From positions 62,001 through 126,000 of the forward strand of contig NZ_JBHSBI010000034.1 of the NCBI RefSeq assembly GCF_042650645.1: a DNA stretch of 64,000 nt, read 5' to 3'. The stretch is from Nonomuraea purpurea (GTDB taxonomy: Bacteria > Actinomycetota > Actinomycetes > Streptosporangiales > Streptosporangiaceae). A program made the position numbers and the translations under genes. The notes beneath the pieces are model-generated. The model worked only from the letters and a program-made list of their open reading frames with translations, was not told the origin of the DNA and searched no databases. Positions 43,146-51,349 of this stretch are shown piece by piece. The stretch's first letter is position 1, and each line of letters opens with the position of its first letter.

Positions 43146-43817
43146 GTGGCCGAGACGACGGTGGCCGAGTTGATGGCAGAGCTGGCCGAACTCGAAGACC
43201 CGAAGGCACGCGCGGTGAACGAGAAACACGGTGACGATCACGGTGTGAACCTCGGCAAACTGCGCGCGCTCGCGAAACGGCTGAAAACGCAGCAGGAACT
43301 CGCGTGCCGGCTCTGGGAGACGAATGACACCGCGGCAAGACTGCTGGCCACCCTGATCTGCCGCCCGAAGGCGTTCGAGCGTGACGAGTTGAACGCCATG
43401 GTGCGCGAGGCGCGCACGCCCAAGGTGCACGACTGGCTCGTGAACTACGTGGTGAAGAAGAACCCGCACTCCGAAGAGCTGCGCCTGGCCTGGTCCGCCG
43501 ATCCGGATCCCGTGGTCGCGAGTGCCGGCTGGGCGCTGACCACCGAACGCGTGACGAAGAAGCCCGAGATCCTCGACCTCACAGGACTGCTCGACGTCAT
43601 CGAGGCGGAGATGAAAGACGCCCCGGATCGCCTGCAGTGGGCGATGAACCACTGCCTGGCCCAGATCGGGATCGAACACACCGAGCACCGCGCCCGTGCG
43701 ATCGACATCGGTGAGCGCCTGGAAGTGCTCAAGGACTACCCGACTCCCCCGGGCTGCACGTCTCCGTTCGCGCCCGTCTGGATCAACGAGATGGTGCGCC
43801 GGCAACACGACAAGTAG
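43146..43817 (+). CDS. AlkD-like DNA alkylation repair protein (HEAT-like)
   Basis: A 223-residue protein from GTG 43146 with AGGAGG 5 bases upstream. ALAELED-type start followed by KLRALAKRLKTQQELACRLW and helical repeats (ARLLATLICRPKAFERDELN, VHDWLVNYVVKKNP, VVASAGWALTTERV) match the HEAT-repeat AlkD family. AlkD removes N3/N7-alkyl purines. Whether this copy keeps glycosylase activity cannot be told; it is a paralogue-rich family. Confidence 0.75.
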   Translation: MAETTVAELMAELAELEDPKARAVNEKHGDDHGVNLGKLRALAKRLKTQQELACRLWETNDTAARLLATLICRPKAFERDELNAMVREARTPKVHDWLVNYVVKKNPHSEELRLAWSADPDPVVASAGWALTTERVTKKPEILDLTGLLDVIEAEMKDAPDRLQWAMNHCLAQIGIEHTEHRARAIDIGERLEVLKDYPTPPGCTSPFAPVWINEMVRRQHDK

Positions 43818-43855
43818 CAAGGGTGGAGCGCCCACTGGACGAAAAGGGGTTCGCT

Positions 43856-44200
43856 GTGCGCTTGTCAAAGCTACTTGCGGATCGGTTCTGGCGAGTAAAT
43901 GCGTCATTAGGAGGTGATGCTGAGCCGGATCGCGCCCAGCGGTTCTCTGCGACCCATCCTGTGCGCCTCGGTCTGATCATCGGCGCTGCTGTCGGCGGTT
44001 TCTTCGGCATCTTCTTGCTGATCGGGGCCGCAACGGGATGGAAATACGCCTTCACGCTGTCTAACTTGCTCTTCTACCTCTGCGTAGCCGCCTTCGCCGG
44101 GTTGAGCATGATGGGTATCGGCTACGTCGAGCGCCGGCGTCAAAGGCACTACGGGCACTACCCGAATGAGGTGCGGGACGAGCCCGGCGGCCATCCGTAG
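43856..44200 (+). CDS. Small membrane protein
   Basis: A 114-residue protein from GTG 43856 (AAAGGGG upstream), starting RLSKLLADRFWRVNASLGGD. Two or three membrane helices (about 35-55, 65-90) and a basic/His-rich C-terminal tail (ERRRQRHYGHYPNEV). GTG 43823 would add 11 residues with a poorer ribosome site. No recognised family. Confidence 0.65.
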   Translation: MRLSKLLADRFWRVNASLGGDAEPDRAQRFSATHPVRLGLIIGAAVGGFFGIFLLIGAATGWKYAFTLSNLLFYLCVAAFAGLSMMGIGYVERRRQRHYGHYPNEVRDEPGGHP

Positions 44201-44254
44201 CGGCCCGCGCGCGGGTGATCAAATCGCTTTACCGGCGCGCATCCGGTCGCCACC

Positions 44255-45043
44255 ATGATTCCCATGAACACAGAGCTCGTGGAGCATTACACGAATGAGA
44301 CCTCCGAGAACACCCGCCTCACAAGATCTCCGCACGGCAGACTGGAGTATCAGCGCACCCAAGAACTGCTGAGGCGAACGTTGATGCCGCCTCCGGCGCG
44401 CATCCTCGACGTCGGCGGTGGCGCGGGGGTGCATGCGCAATGGCTGGCCGCGGACGGCTACGACGTGCACCTGGTCGATCCGGTGCCCGCTCATGTCGAT
44501 GCCGCAGCAGTCCTGTCCGGCGTCACCGCGGAGTTGGGTGACGCCCGTCAGCTGAGCATCCCGGACCAGAGCGTGGACGTCGTCCTGCTGCTCGGCCCGC
44601 TCTACCACCTGACCGATGCGGCCGACCGTGCCCAGGCGCTTGCCGAAGCCCGGCGAGTTCTGCGTCCAGGGGGTCTCGTGGTGGCCGCCGCCATCAGCCG
44701 CTACCTGTCTCTCATGGAGACCGGCACAAACGGGCGACTCACTGCCGAGATGACTTCCGCAGTGAGGAATGTCATCGCCACAGGGCACTACGACGGGCAT
44801 GTGGGCTTCATGCCCACCCACTTCCACACCGCGGCGGAATTGGGGGCCGAAGTGCAGGCCGCAGGGCTGAGAGATGTGCAGGTGTACGGAATCGAAGGAC
44901 CTTCTTGGCCTGCTCTGGACGTTGCCGGACAAGGAGAGTTCGACCGGCTTGTGGACGCGGCACTTCAGTGCGCGCGTATCGCCGAGCAGGACCCTCTGAT
45001 GATCAACGCCAGTGCCCACTTTCTGGCAATCGCTCACGGATAA
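44255..45043 (+). CDS. Class I SAM-dependent methyltransferase
   Basis: A 262-residue Rossmann methyltransferase with motif I ARILDVGGGAGVHAQWLA, a motif II-like VHLVDPVPAHVDAA, motif IV VDVVLLLGPLYHLT and ALAEARRVLRPGGLVVAAA. Two close ATG codons (44255, 44264) are possible starts. The substrate is unknown. Small-molecule target is likely. Confidence 0.85.
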   Translation: MIPMNTELVEHYTNETSENTRLTRSPHGRLEYQRTQELLRRTLMPPPARILDVGGGAGVHAQWLAADGYDVHLVDPVPAHVDAAAVLSGVTAELGDARQLSIPDQSVDVVLLLGPLYHLTDAADRAQALAEARRVLRPGGLVVAAAISRYLSLMETGTNGRLTAEMTSAVRNVIATGHYDGHVGFMPTHFHTAAELGAEVQAAGLRDVQVYGIEGPSWPALDVAGQGEFDRLVDAALQCARIAEQDPLMINASAHFLAIAHG

Positions 45044-45073
45044 GGCTGTGCTGGAACAAGGGGGCGCGCATCG

Positions 45074-45165
45074 TACTGGGCACTGGAGAACATCGTCTCG
45101 GGTGTGCGGGACAGCCAGGGAGACAACGCCACCCCGTGCTCGGAATGGACGGTCACCCAGGTGAT
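45074..45165 (+). pseudogene. Remnant of a TIGR03086-type (mycothiol/DinB-like) protein gene
   Basis: In one frame the DNA reads YWALENIVSGVRDSQGDNATP then CSEWTVTQV, which matches the conserved N-terminal block of TIGR03086/MDMPI-like proteins (VxGVxPDQW..PTPCTEWTVRDLV). Then the frame runs into non-homologous sequence and a stop. No start or remaining domain is present. It is a short relic between the methyltransferase and the winged-helix gene. Confidence 0.45.
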
Positions 45166-45231
45166 TCGGCGATCACATCGGCGGGATTGTCGGCGGCGAA
45201 GGATACGGTGACCGCCAGGAGGCGATAATCA

Positions 45232-46344
45232 GTGGAACTCACCCCCCAGCAGGTGCTCGGCCTGCGGATGTCCAGCCTGCTGCTTCGAGCGTCCCCCGGC
45301 GGCGCCGACCGGGCGACGGGCGTGGCCGAGGTGGTGACCTGGCTCGGGGCGATGCAGGCGCAAGACCTGGCCAGCGGTCTGTGGTCGTTCGGCGCGCGAC
45401 TGCCCGGATACACCGCCGCCGACGTCACCGCCGCGCTGGAGCGGCGTGAGGCGCTGCGCACGTGGCCGATGCGCGGCACCATCCATTTCGTCCCGTCCCG
45501 CGACGCCCGCTGGATGGTCGAACTGATGGGCGTCCGGGTGCTGAACGGCGCGGCGCGGCGGCGCGAACAACTCGGACTCTCGGAGGAGACCGCCGTTCAG
45601 GCCATGGACGTGCTGGGCGCGGCCCTGGCCGGCGGCGGGCGGCTGAGCCGGTCGGAGTGCCTGGCGGTGTTGGCCGGCAAGGGCATCGACACCAGTGGCC
45701 AGCGCGGCTACCACCTGCTGTGGTACGCCAGCCAGCGGGGCCTGCTGTGCATCGCCCCCAACATCGGCAACGAGCAGAGCTTCGTGCTGCTCGACGAGTG
45801 GGTTCCCGACCCGCATCGGCCAGAGCGCGACGAGGCGCTGGGCACCGTCGCCCTGCGTTACTTCCGCGGCCACGGGCCGACCACCCGGCACGACTTCGCG
45901 GGCTGGACCGGCCTGACCATGGCCGACGCCAAACGCGGCATCGCCGTAGCCGGCGACGCGCTGGCCCGGGTGACCGTCCACGGGGTGGAGACGTACCTCG
46001 ACGCCGCGCTCCTCGACACCGCCCCTCCCCCGGCCGGTGACGACGAGGTGCGCGTGCTGCCGGGGTTCGACGAATATCTGCTGGGCTACAAGGACCGCTC
46101 GCTCATGGTCGCCGAAGAGCACAAGGCGGCCATCATCCCCGGTAACAACGGGATCTTCCAGTCCACCGTGGTACGCGCCGGCCGGGTCGTGGCCACCTGG
46201 AAACGCACCCTCGCGACGAGCCGGGTGCGGATCGCCGTTCAGCCGCTCGTAACGCTCCACAAAAGCGACCAGGCGGAGATTGAGCGGGCGTTCGAGCAGT
46301 ACGCGCAGTTCGTGGAACGCGCCCCGGAGGTGCGCTGGCCGTGA
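45232..46344 (+). CDS. Winged-helix DNA-binding protein (HTH_42, YcaQ/AlkX-like)
   Basis: A 370-residue protein with the HTH_42 family pattern: TPQQVLGLRMSSLLLRAS, GAMQAQDLASGLWSFGARL, LRTWPMRGTIHFVPSRDARW and the C-terminal LPGFDEYLLGYKDRS...IFQSTVVRAGRVVATWK. Related proteins are DNA interstrand-crosslink glycosylases that protect producers of crosslinkers. Catalytic status here is untested. GTG start at 45232. Confidence 0.8.
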   Translation: MELTPQQVLGLRMSSLLLRASPGGADRATGVAEVVTWLGAMQAQDLASGLWSFGARLPGYTAADVTAALERREALRTWPMRGTIHFVPSRDARWMVELMGVRVLNGAARRREQLGLSEETAVQAMDVLGAALAGGGRLSRSECLAVLAGKGIDTSGQRGYHLLWYASQRGLLCIAPNIGNEQSFVLLDEWVPDPHRPERDEALGTVALRYFRGHGPTTRHDFAGWTGLTMADAKRGIAVAGDALARVTVHGVETYLDAALLDTAPPPAGDDEVRVLPGFDEYLLGYKDRSLMVAEEHKAAIIPGNNGIFQSTVVRAGRVVATWKRTLATSRVRIAVQPLVTLHKSDQAEIERAFEQYAQFVERAPEVRWP

Positions 46345-46523
46345 CCCGTCGCACGCTCGAAGGTGGTTCGCCCAGCTTCGGAGTTTGCAGTGGCCTGGTT
46401 GGGCCGTCACCGCGAGCCCGAGCTCGTTGAGCCGGCAGAAAGTAGTCAGATCAGCGCAAGCGAAACCCGCGCCAGGGGTGGCGACGTGCCTGTCGCTGGA
46501 CTCGGGCACGGCCTGCATGTCGT

Positions 46524-47396
46524 TCAGTGGCCGATACTCTCCAGGTCGGCCACGTCCTCATCGGAGAGGGAGAGCCCAGCGCCGACGATGTTCTCGCGCA
46601 GATGGGCTGTCGATGATGTGCCGGGGATGAGCAGGATGTTCGGTGAGCGCTGCAACAGCCAGGCCAACGCAATCGACATCGGCGTCGCCCCAAGCCGGAC
46701 CGCGACCCCCGAAAGCGCCTCGGACTGTAGCGGCGTGAAGCCCCCCAGCGGGAAGAACGGCACGTAGGCGATGCCATCGGCGGCGAGCCGGTCGATGAGG
46801 TCGTCGTCGTGGCGGTAGGCGACGTTGTACATGTTCTGCACGCACACGATCGGCGCGATACCTCGCGCCTCGGCGACTTGCTCGGTGGTGACGTTGCTGA
46901 CCCCGAGGTGACGGATCAGACCCTCTCGCTGGAGCTCGACGAGCGTCTCGAACGCCTCAGCGAGCGAACCGGGCTTGGGGCCTTCGGCATCGCCCATGCG
47001 CATGTTGACCAGATCGAGGGCTTCGACCCCGAGGGACTGAAGGTTCTCGTGGACCTGCTTGCGCAGATCTTCGGGTCGCCGGGCCGTGGGCCAACCGCCT
47101 TGCCCGTCTCGGTTCGCCCCCACCTTGGTGGCGATGAACAGCGACTCCGGGTAGGGATGCAGAGCCTCACGGATCAGCTCGTTGGTGACGCGCGGTCCGT
47201 ACGCGTCGCTGGTGTCAACGTGAGTGATACCGGCCGCGACCGCCTCACGCAACACGGCCAGGGCGCCGTCATGGTCGGCGGGAGGCCCCATGACCCACGG
47301 GCCGGCGAGTTGCATCGCGCCGTAGCCGAACCGGGTGATGGTTGAGTCGCCCAGTGTCCAGGTGCCGCCGGGAAGTGATGTGGTGGGTGCGTTCAT
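46524..47396 (-). CDS. Aldo/keto reductase
   Basis: A 290-residue TIM-barrel protein starting MNAPTTSLPGGTWTLGDS (AAAGG site 7 bases upstream). Family motifs are GYGAMQLAG, HVDTSDAYGPRVTNELIREAL, ATKVGANRDGQGGW, LGVSNVTTEQVAEA and LLIPGTSSTAHLRENI. The tetrad Asp, Tyr, Lys and the NADP-binding end are kept. Divergent from the HxlR gene, its probable regulator. Confidence 0.9.
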   Translation of the reverse strand: MNAPTTSLPGGTWTLGDSTITRFGYGAMQLAGPWVMGPPADHDGALAVLREAVAAGITHVDTSDAYGPRVTNELIREALHPYPESLFIATKVGANRDGQGGWPTARRPEDLRKQVHENLQSLGVEALDLVNMRMGDAEGPKPGSLAEAFETLVELQREGLIRHLGVSNVTTEQVAEARGIAPIVCVQNMYNVAYRHDDDLIDRLAADGIAYVPFFPLGGFTPLQSEALSGVAVRLGATPMSIALAWLLQRSPNILLIPGTSSTAHLRENIVGAGLSLSDEDVADLESIGH

Positions 47397-47460
47397 CGTC
47401 GTGCCTTTCGTTTCTCGCCGTGGGTGGCATCTTCGGCCTCCCTGGACGAGTATTGGAGAG

Positions 47461-47495
47461 CTACTTCCCGTGGGGAAGTAGGCACTCTGAAGTGC
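47461..47495. promoter_or_regulatory. Two adjacent palindromes in the AKR/HxlR divergent promoter
   Basis: CTACTTCCC-GTG-GGGAAGTAG (47461-47481) is a perfect 9-bp inverted repeat. GCACT-CTGA-AGTGC (47482-47495) is a second, immediately adjacent. They lie between the AKR start (47396) and the HxlR start (47527) and are the likely operators for the HxlR-type regulator. Confidence 0.75.
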
Positions 47496-47526
47496 GTAAC
47501 TCACCCACAGGCGAAAGGCAAGATCA

Positions 47527-47970
47527 GTGACGACGACGAAGGCCGCCCAGAGGGCGCAGGCCAAGGCGGGGTACAACGCATTCCTGGCGGCATGCCCCAG
47601 CCGCCAGCTCCTCAACCGAATCTCGGACAAGTGGGTCGTCCTGATCCTGTGTGCACTTGGCGGCGGCACAGCCGACACGTCTGACCAGCCCGGTGCATCG
47701 GATGCCGCACGAGCGATGCGCTACTCCGAGATCTCCCGCCTGCTGGCGGGAGTCAGCCAGAAGATGCTGACCCAGACCCTACGAGCACTCGAACGCGACG
47801 GCCTACTCACCCGCACCGTGACGCCAACCGTCCCCGTCACCGTCACCTACGAGCTGACCGACCTCGGCCTCTCGCTCCACCACCTGACACGCGACCTCAG
47901 GCACTGGGCACAGACCCACATGGACCAGGTCCTCGCCAACCGCGAGAAGCACGACGCTCGCACTCCTTGA
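47527..47970 (+). CDS. HxlR-family regulator
   Basis: A 147-residue winged-helix protein with the HxlR pattern: CPSRQLLNRISDKWVVLILC, RYSEISRLLAGVSQKMLTQT, LRALERDGLLTRTVTPTVPVT and YELTDLGLSL. HxlR proteins sense aldehydes or thiols and control detoxifying genes. The divergent aldo/keto reductase is a natural target. Confidence 0.9.
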   Translation: MTTTKAAQRAQAKAGYNAFLAACPSRQLLNRISDKWVVLILCALGGGTADTSDQPGASDAARAMRYSEISRLLAGVSQKMLTQTLRALERDGLLTRTVTPTVPVTVTYELTDLGLSLHHLTRDLRHWAQTHMDQVLANREKHDARTP

Positions 47971-48054
47971 TGACCTGACCCAACCAACCATCCCCTTAAT
48001 GGAACGACGATCATGCATTTGTAGTGCCGCTGCATCGATGTCACCCTGACGGGC

Positions 48055-48498
48055 ATGTACGGCGAGAACCTGGTAGGTCTTTGGGACAGCGGCCCCTATG
48101 ACCTTGGGTCCATGGAGACCAGCTGGCTGGGATTTCTGCCGGATGGCCGCGGCTGGAGCGCATGGGCCAACCTCGCCGGCGGAATAGACGTCGGCCGCTT
48201 TCGCTGGCGCTGTCCGAAGCCTGCGCGTCTGGAGTTGCGCTATGAATGGCAGGCTGCAGGTGGATGGCAAGGCACGGATGGTCCACTTCGATTCAGCTCG
48301 ATCGACAGCCAGGGCCCAGACGATGAGGTACTGAACACCGGTTACACCATCAGACCGGATGCAACGCGAACGGCCTCGGAACCGTTCACCACTCTCCATC
48401 TGGAGAAATGTGTGCAGTTCTGCTTGACTTACGCTCGCATCCGGCATGAACTCTCACCCGAAGACGACCCTGTTCACCACCTCGCACCATGGCAATAG
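48055..48498 (+). CDS. Hypothetical actinobacterial protein
   Basis: A 147-residue soluble protein rich in Trp (about 10) and Gly: ENLVGLWDSGPYDLGSMETS, LPDGRGWSAWANLAG and YTIRPDATRTASEPFTTLHL. Beta-rich composition; the pattern LVGLWDS resembles lipocalin-like starts (GLW motifs). No recognised family. Ribosome site is weak. Confidence 0.5.
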   Translation: MYGENLVGLWDSGPYDLGSMETSWLGFLPDGRGWSAWANLAGGIDVGRFRWRCPKPARLELRYEWQAAGGWQGTDGPLRFSSIDSQGPDDEVLNTGYTIRPDATRTASEPFTTLHLEKCVQFCLTYARIRHELSPEDDPVHHLAPWQ

Positions 48499-48587
48499 AG
48501 GGAATGAGCCTGCAGGCTGGGTTCCTCACCGCCACACTCCCGGATATGATCTTGCGTCCGCGGTCTACCTCATGGGTAAATCGTTAA

Positions 48588-49745
48588 ATGCCGGATGTAT
48601 CCGACGACAATTCCGCTGATGCCACCCAAAACTTCCGTGTGTCTCGCTCTCCGGATGACGCCGCAGATCTCTTGGAGCGGCTCTCGGCGCTGGAACAAAA
48701 AGTAGCGGCCGAGAACAAGCCGTGGTGGCGGCGGGAAACGTCCAACATCATCGCAATCGTCTCGGTCGTACTCGCCATCGCGTCCGCAGTCGTGGGGCGG
48801 ATCGACCTGTCCGCGTCGAGCGACCAGGCGAGGATAGAGAAGCTGGATGGTGTGGTCCAGAGACTGACCGCCATCGAGCGTGAGTACGCGGAGCTGATCC
48901 GAAACGCTCAGCAAGACGGGAAGGCATATCCGCCTGACTACGTCAACATCATCAGCAGCAACCTGAACACGGATCGCGTCATGCTGGCCCGCCAGGCCGC
49001 CGACCTTCTCGACCGGGTTCCCCATCTGGCCACCTCTGCCGAGGTCTACGTCGTAGCCACACAACTCGCCCAATCGGGTGAGACGAATCGCGCCCTGGAG
49101 ATATCCGTCAGGGCGGAGACGCTGGCCAAGAACTACCTGGAATACACCGCCACGGTCAGGCTCCGTGCCCAGATCTTCTTCACGATGGGAAAAATCGACC
49201 AGGGTCGCGCCCAGATGCAGCGGGCTGAGAACACGTTCACCGATCGGAAGGACTTCGACCAGGTCACCACCCAAGCGCAGAAGGACTTGACAATCATTGA
49301 CACCGAACTCCGTTGGGCACCCCTGGAGTCCGACTGCCAAGCCGCGTGGTCACATGCCAAAAGGGCCGCGGACCTTCTCGTCACAGCGCAGATCGCAGGG
49401 CCCGACAAGATGATGCTGCAGCAGCGAAGCGACGATCTCCGCCAAAGCACACAGAAGCGGTGCCCGGCGGCCCTCGGGGTCCAAGTGAGCGACGCAGTCG
49501 GGGCCGACGGTTCCGCCATAGGCGCGCTCGTCGGGAACGTGACGGCGGACGGTCCCGCCGGCAAGGCAGGGATCAAGGCCGGCGACATCATCGTGAGCGT
49601 GAACGGCACGCAAACGCCGGAAGCCTCGGTCCTGCAGCAGGTGGTGACCAAATTCAAGCCAGGCGATCCGTGCAAGCTGGAGGTCATGACGCAAGGCACC
49701 GCAAGGACCGTGACCTTGGAACTGAGCCAACGCCCAACATTTTGA
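48588..49745 (+). CDS. Membrane-anchored helical-repeat protein with C-terminal PDZ domain
   Basis: A 385-residue protein with a coiled-coil N-terminus (about 25-45, ADLLERLSALEQKVAAENK), one membrane helix (about 53-72, NIIAIVSVVLAIASAVVG), a TPR-like helical region (about 95-220) and a PDZ domain (about 297-382: IGALVGNVTADGPAGKAG, IKAGDIIVSVNGTQ). No protease domain is present, unlike HtrA. It probably tethers a partner by its C-terminal peptide. Partner unknown. Confidence 0.7.
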   Translation: MPDVSDDNSADATQNFRVSRSPDDAADLLERLSALEQKVAAENKPWWRRETSNIIAIVSVVLAIASAVVGRIDLSASSDQARIEKLDGVVQRLTAIEREYAELIRNAQQDGKAYPPDYVNIISSNLNTDRVMLARQAADLLDRVPHLATSAEVYVVATQLAQSGETNRALEISVRAETLAKNYLEYTATVRLRAQIFFTMGKIDQGRAQMQRAENTFTDRKDFDQVTTQAQKDLTIIDTELRWAPLESDCQAAWSHAKRAADLLVTAQIAGPDKMMLQQRSDDLRQSTQKRCPAALGVQVSDAVGADGSAIGALVGNVTADGPAGKAGIKAGDIIVSVNGTQTPEASVLQQVVTKFKPGDPCKLEVMTQGTARTVTLELSQRPTF

Positions 49746-49847
49746 CCCAGTCAGACGGGCAATGGGTGGGTGTCCCGGCTTTGCTTCCAGGCCGGCAGAG
49801 AGCGATCTTTCATGATCGTGAGCATCCCCATCCAGTCTCCCGCGTAG

Positions 49848-50441
49848 TTAAAGGGCGTTCATGAGTTTTCGGGTGAACCGATGCATCTGGGGGTCGAGAC
49901 GTTCAGCGGGCTCGTTGAGGATCTCACGGGGTGTCAGCCACTTGATGGCGGTGAATTCTTCTCGATCGTAGGACACGATGGTGTCTGCCTCGAGGAGAAA
50001 CCAGAGCGTTACGTCGGTGTGGATGTTTTCGCCGCGTGTGCGGGTGACGGTTGCGAAGAAGGGGCGCGTCCCTGCTATTGACGTTGGGCGCGCGGGTATA
50101 TGGAGTTCCTCTTGGCACTCGCGTTCGACGGTCTCCCACGTGTCTTCCTCGGGTTCGACGTGTCCTCCGCTCGGCAACCAGAGCCGTGCTTTGCGGTGGT
50201 CGACGAGCAAGAGTTCTTCGTTCGGGTTGAGGACCACGTTGTAGGTCACGAGGTGAGGGTCCGGGATGTCGGGCGCATGTGTTCGGTAGAGGGGCGCGCC
50301 ACTGGATATCCAGTTGAGGGCGGTAGCCACATGGGCGGCCTCTACCTCGTCCCAGGGGATGATGCCGGCAAACTGTTCGGCCAGTTGGTGTCGGAGCCGT
50401 GCGGCTCGGGAGCCGCCACGCATCGAACTGTCGCCAGACAT
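49848..50441 (-). CDS. NUDIX hydrolase
   Basis: A 197-residue protein from ATG 50441 (GGGGGGTAAGG site). The Nudix box is GHVEPEEDTWETVERECQEELH, with Glu, Arg and the EExEL metal acids intact. The last Gly of the consensus is His. The N-terminal AARLRHQLAEQFAGIIPWDE extension is typical of an actinobacterial subgroup. Substrate unknown. Confidence 0.85.
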   Translation of the reverse strand: MSGDSSMRGGSRAARLRHQLAEQFAGIIPWDEVEAAHVATALNWISSGAPLYRTHAPDIPDPHLVTYNVVLNPNEELLLVDHRKARLWLPSGGHVEPEEDTWETVERECQEELHIPARPTSIAGTRPFFATVTRTRGENIHTDVTLWFLLEADTIVSYDREEFTAIKWLTPREILNEPAERLDPQMHRFTRKLMNAL

Positions 50442-50857
50442 GATCGAGACCTTACCCCCCGTTGGACGGACGGCGCTGTGGCGCTCGGGTCGGCGGGGTT
50501 CGGATGGCACGGCTCGGCGTTCCGCAGGGATCTCCAAAGACTCATAGAGCTCGGTTGACCTGGCAGGGGCGGCCAACGGTGATCGTCACACCGTTGGTCA
50601 TTGTGCGAAGCGCCCCATGGGAAGACCTTCTTGCGGGCCGAAGGCACGTTCCAGGAAGGACGCTCGCGGCCGGCTCCCGCCCGGCTCGCGAGGCGTCAGC
50701 TAGCTCGACCGCCCCGTCGCTCTGACCACGGAGGCTGTCGCGCAGATCGGTGACGAACGGCTTGGCCGGGCGGGGATGTCCATCGTCGAACATCCCCGCC
50801 CACGATCAGAACCAGGATGTGGCACCTGCACGCGGAACGCGCGGACTGACGCCGCGG
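50442..50857. other. 416-base gap without a supported gene
   Basis: No frame with a ribosome site and protein-like composition is seen. A hairpin CCAACGGTG-N7-CACCGTTGG lies at 50573-50597 and may be a terminator or an operator. The remainder is unremarkable spacer. Confidence 0.5.
50573..50597. repeat. 9-bp inverted repeat in the gap
   Basis: CCAACGGTG (50573-50581) and CACCGTTGG (50589-50597) pair perfectly around a 7-base loop, near no annotated start. Confidence 0.45.
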
Positions 50858-51313
50858 TCAGGTCGCCACGGGTGTCGGCTTGTTGATGAGCGCGATGTTC
50901 ATCCAGAAGCCGGCCGAGGCGAGCACCATCATCAGGGTGGCCATCGCCTTGTCGTCGTAGTGCTTGGCGACCTCGATGTACAGGTCGTCCGGTACCCGTT
51001 CCTCGCCACGCGCGCCAGGCTGGAAAACGGCGTCGGTCAGCGCCAGCGCGGCCTGCTCTGCGTCGGTGAAGTACGGCGCGTCCCGCCAGGTCGCCACGGC
51101 GGCGATCCTGGCCTCGGACTCGCCCGCATTACGCAGGTCGACCGAGTGCCGCATCACCTGGTAGGTGCTGCCGACGATCTGGCCGGCACGCAGGTAGACC
51201 AGGCTGGTCGTGGTCGCCGGCACCGAGCCGTTGCCGGTGGCCTTGACGATCAGGCCGGCCAACTCCTGGATCTCGGGCAGGTGTGCGTTGGCGTCGGGGA
51301 TCCGTGGTCCCAT
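50858..51313 (-). CDS. Carboxymuconolactone-decarboxylase-like (AhpD-type) protein without CxxC
   Basis: A 151-residue AhpD-fold protein, start ATG 51313 with GGAGG 5 bases before. It follows the usual pattern YLRAGQIVGSTYQVMRHSVD and TWRDAPYFTDAEQAALALTD. The redox CxxC of the family is SxxQ here (GSTYQ), while the neighbouring His is kept. Such proteins are standard partners of ECF41 sigma factors. It probably does not do thiol chemistry. The promoter within the sigma gene end matches that of the sigma gene. Confidence 0.85.
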   Translation of the reverse strand: MGPRIPDANAHLPEIQELAGLIVKATGNGSVPATTTSLVYLRAGQIVGSTYQVMRHSVDLRNAGESEARIAAVATWRDAPYFTDAEQAALALTDAVFQPGARGEERVPDDLYIEVAKHYDDKAMATLMMVLASAGFWMNIALINKPTPVAT

Positions 51314-51349
51314 GGTGTCCTCCATGGTGCTGGGGAAATGTTGTCGTCC

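Noticed and set aside
46345..46523. Cys-containing minus-strand frame between the winged-helix and reductase genes
   Set aside because: Short, no start or ribosome site, and no recognised motif.
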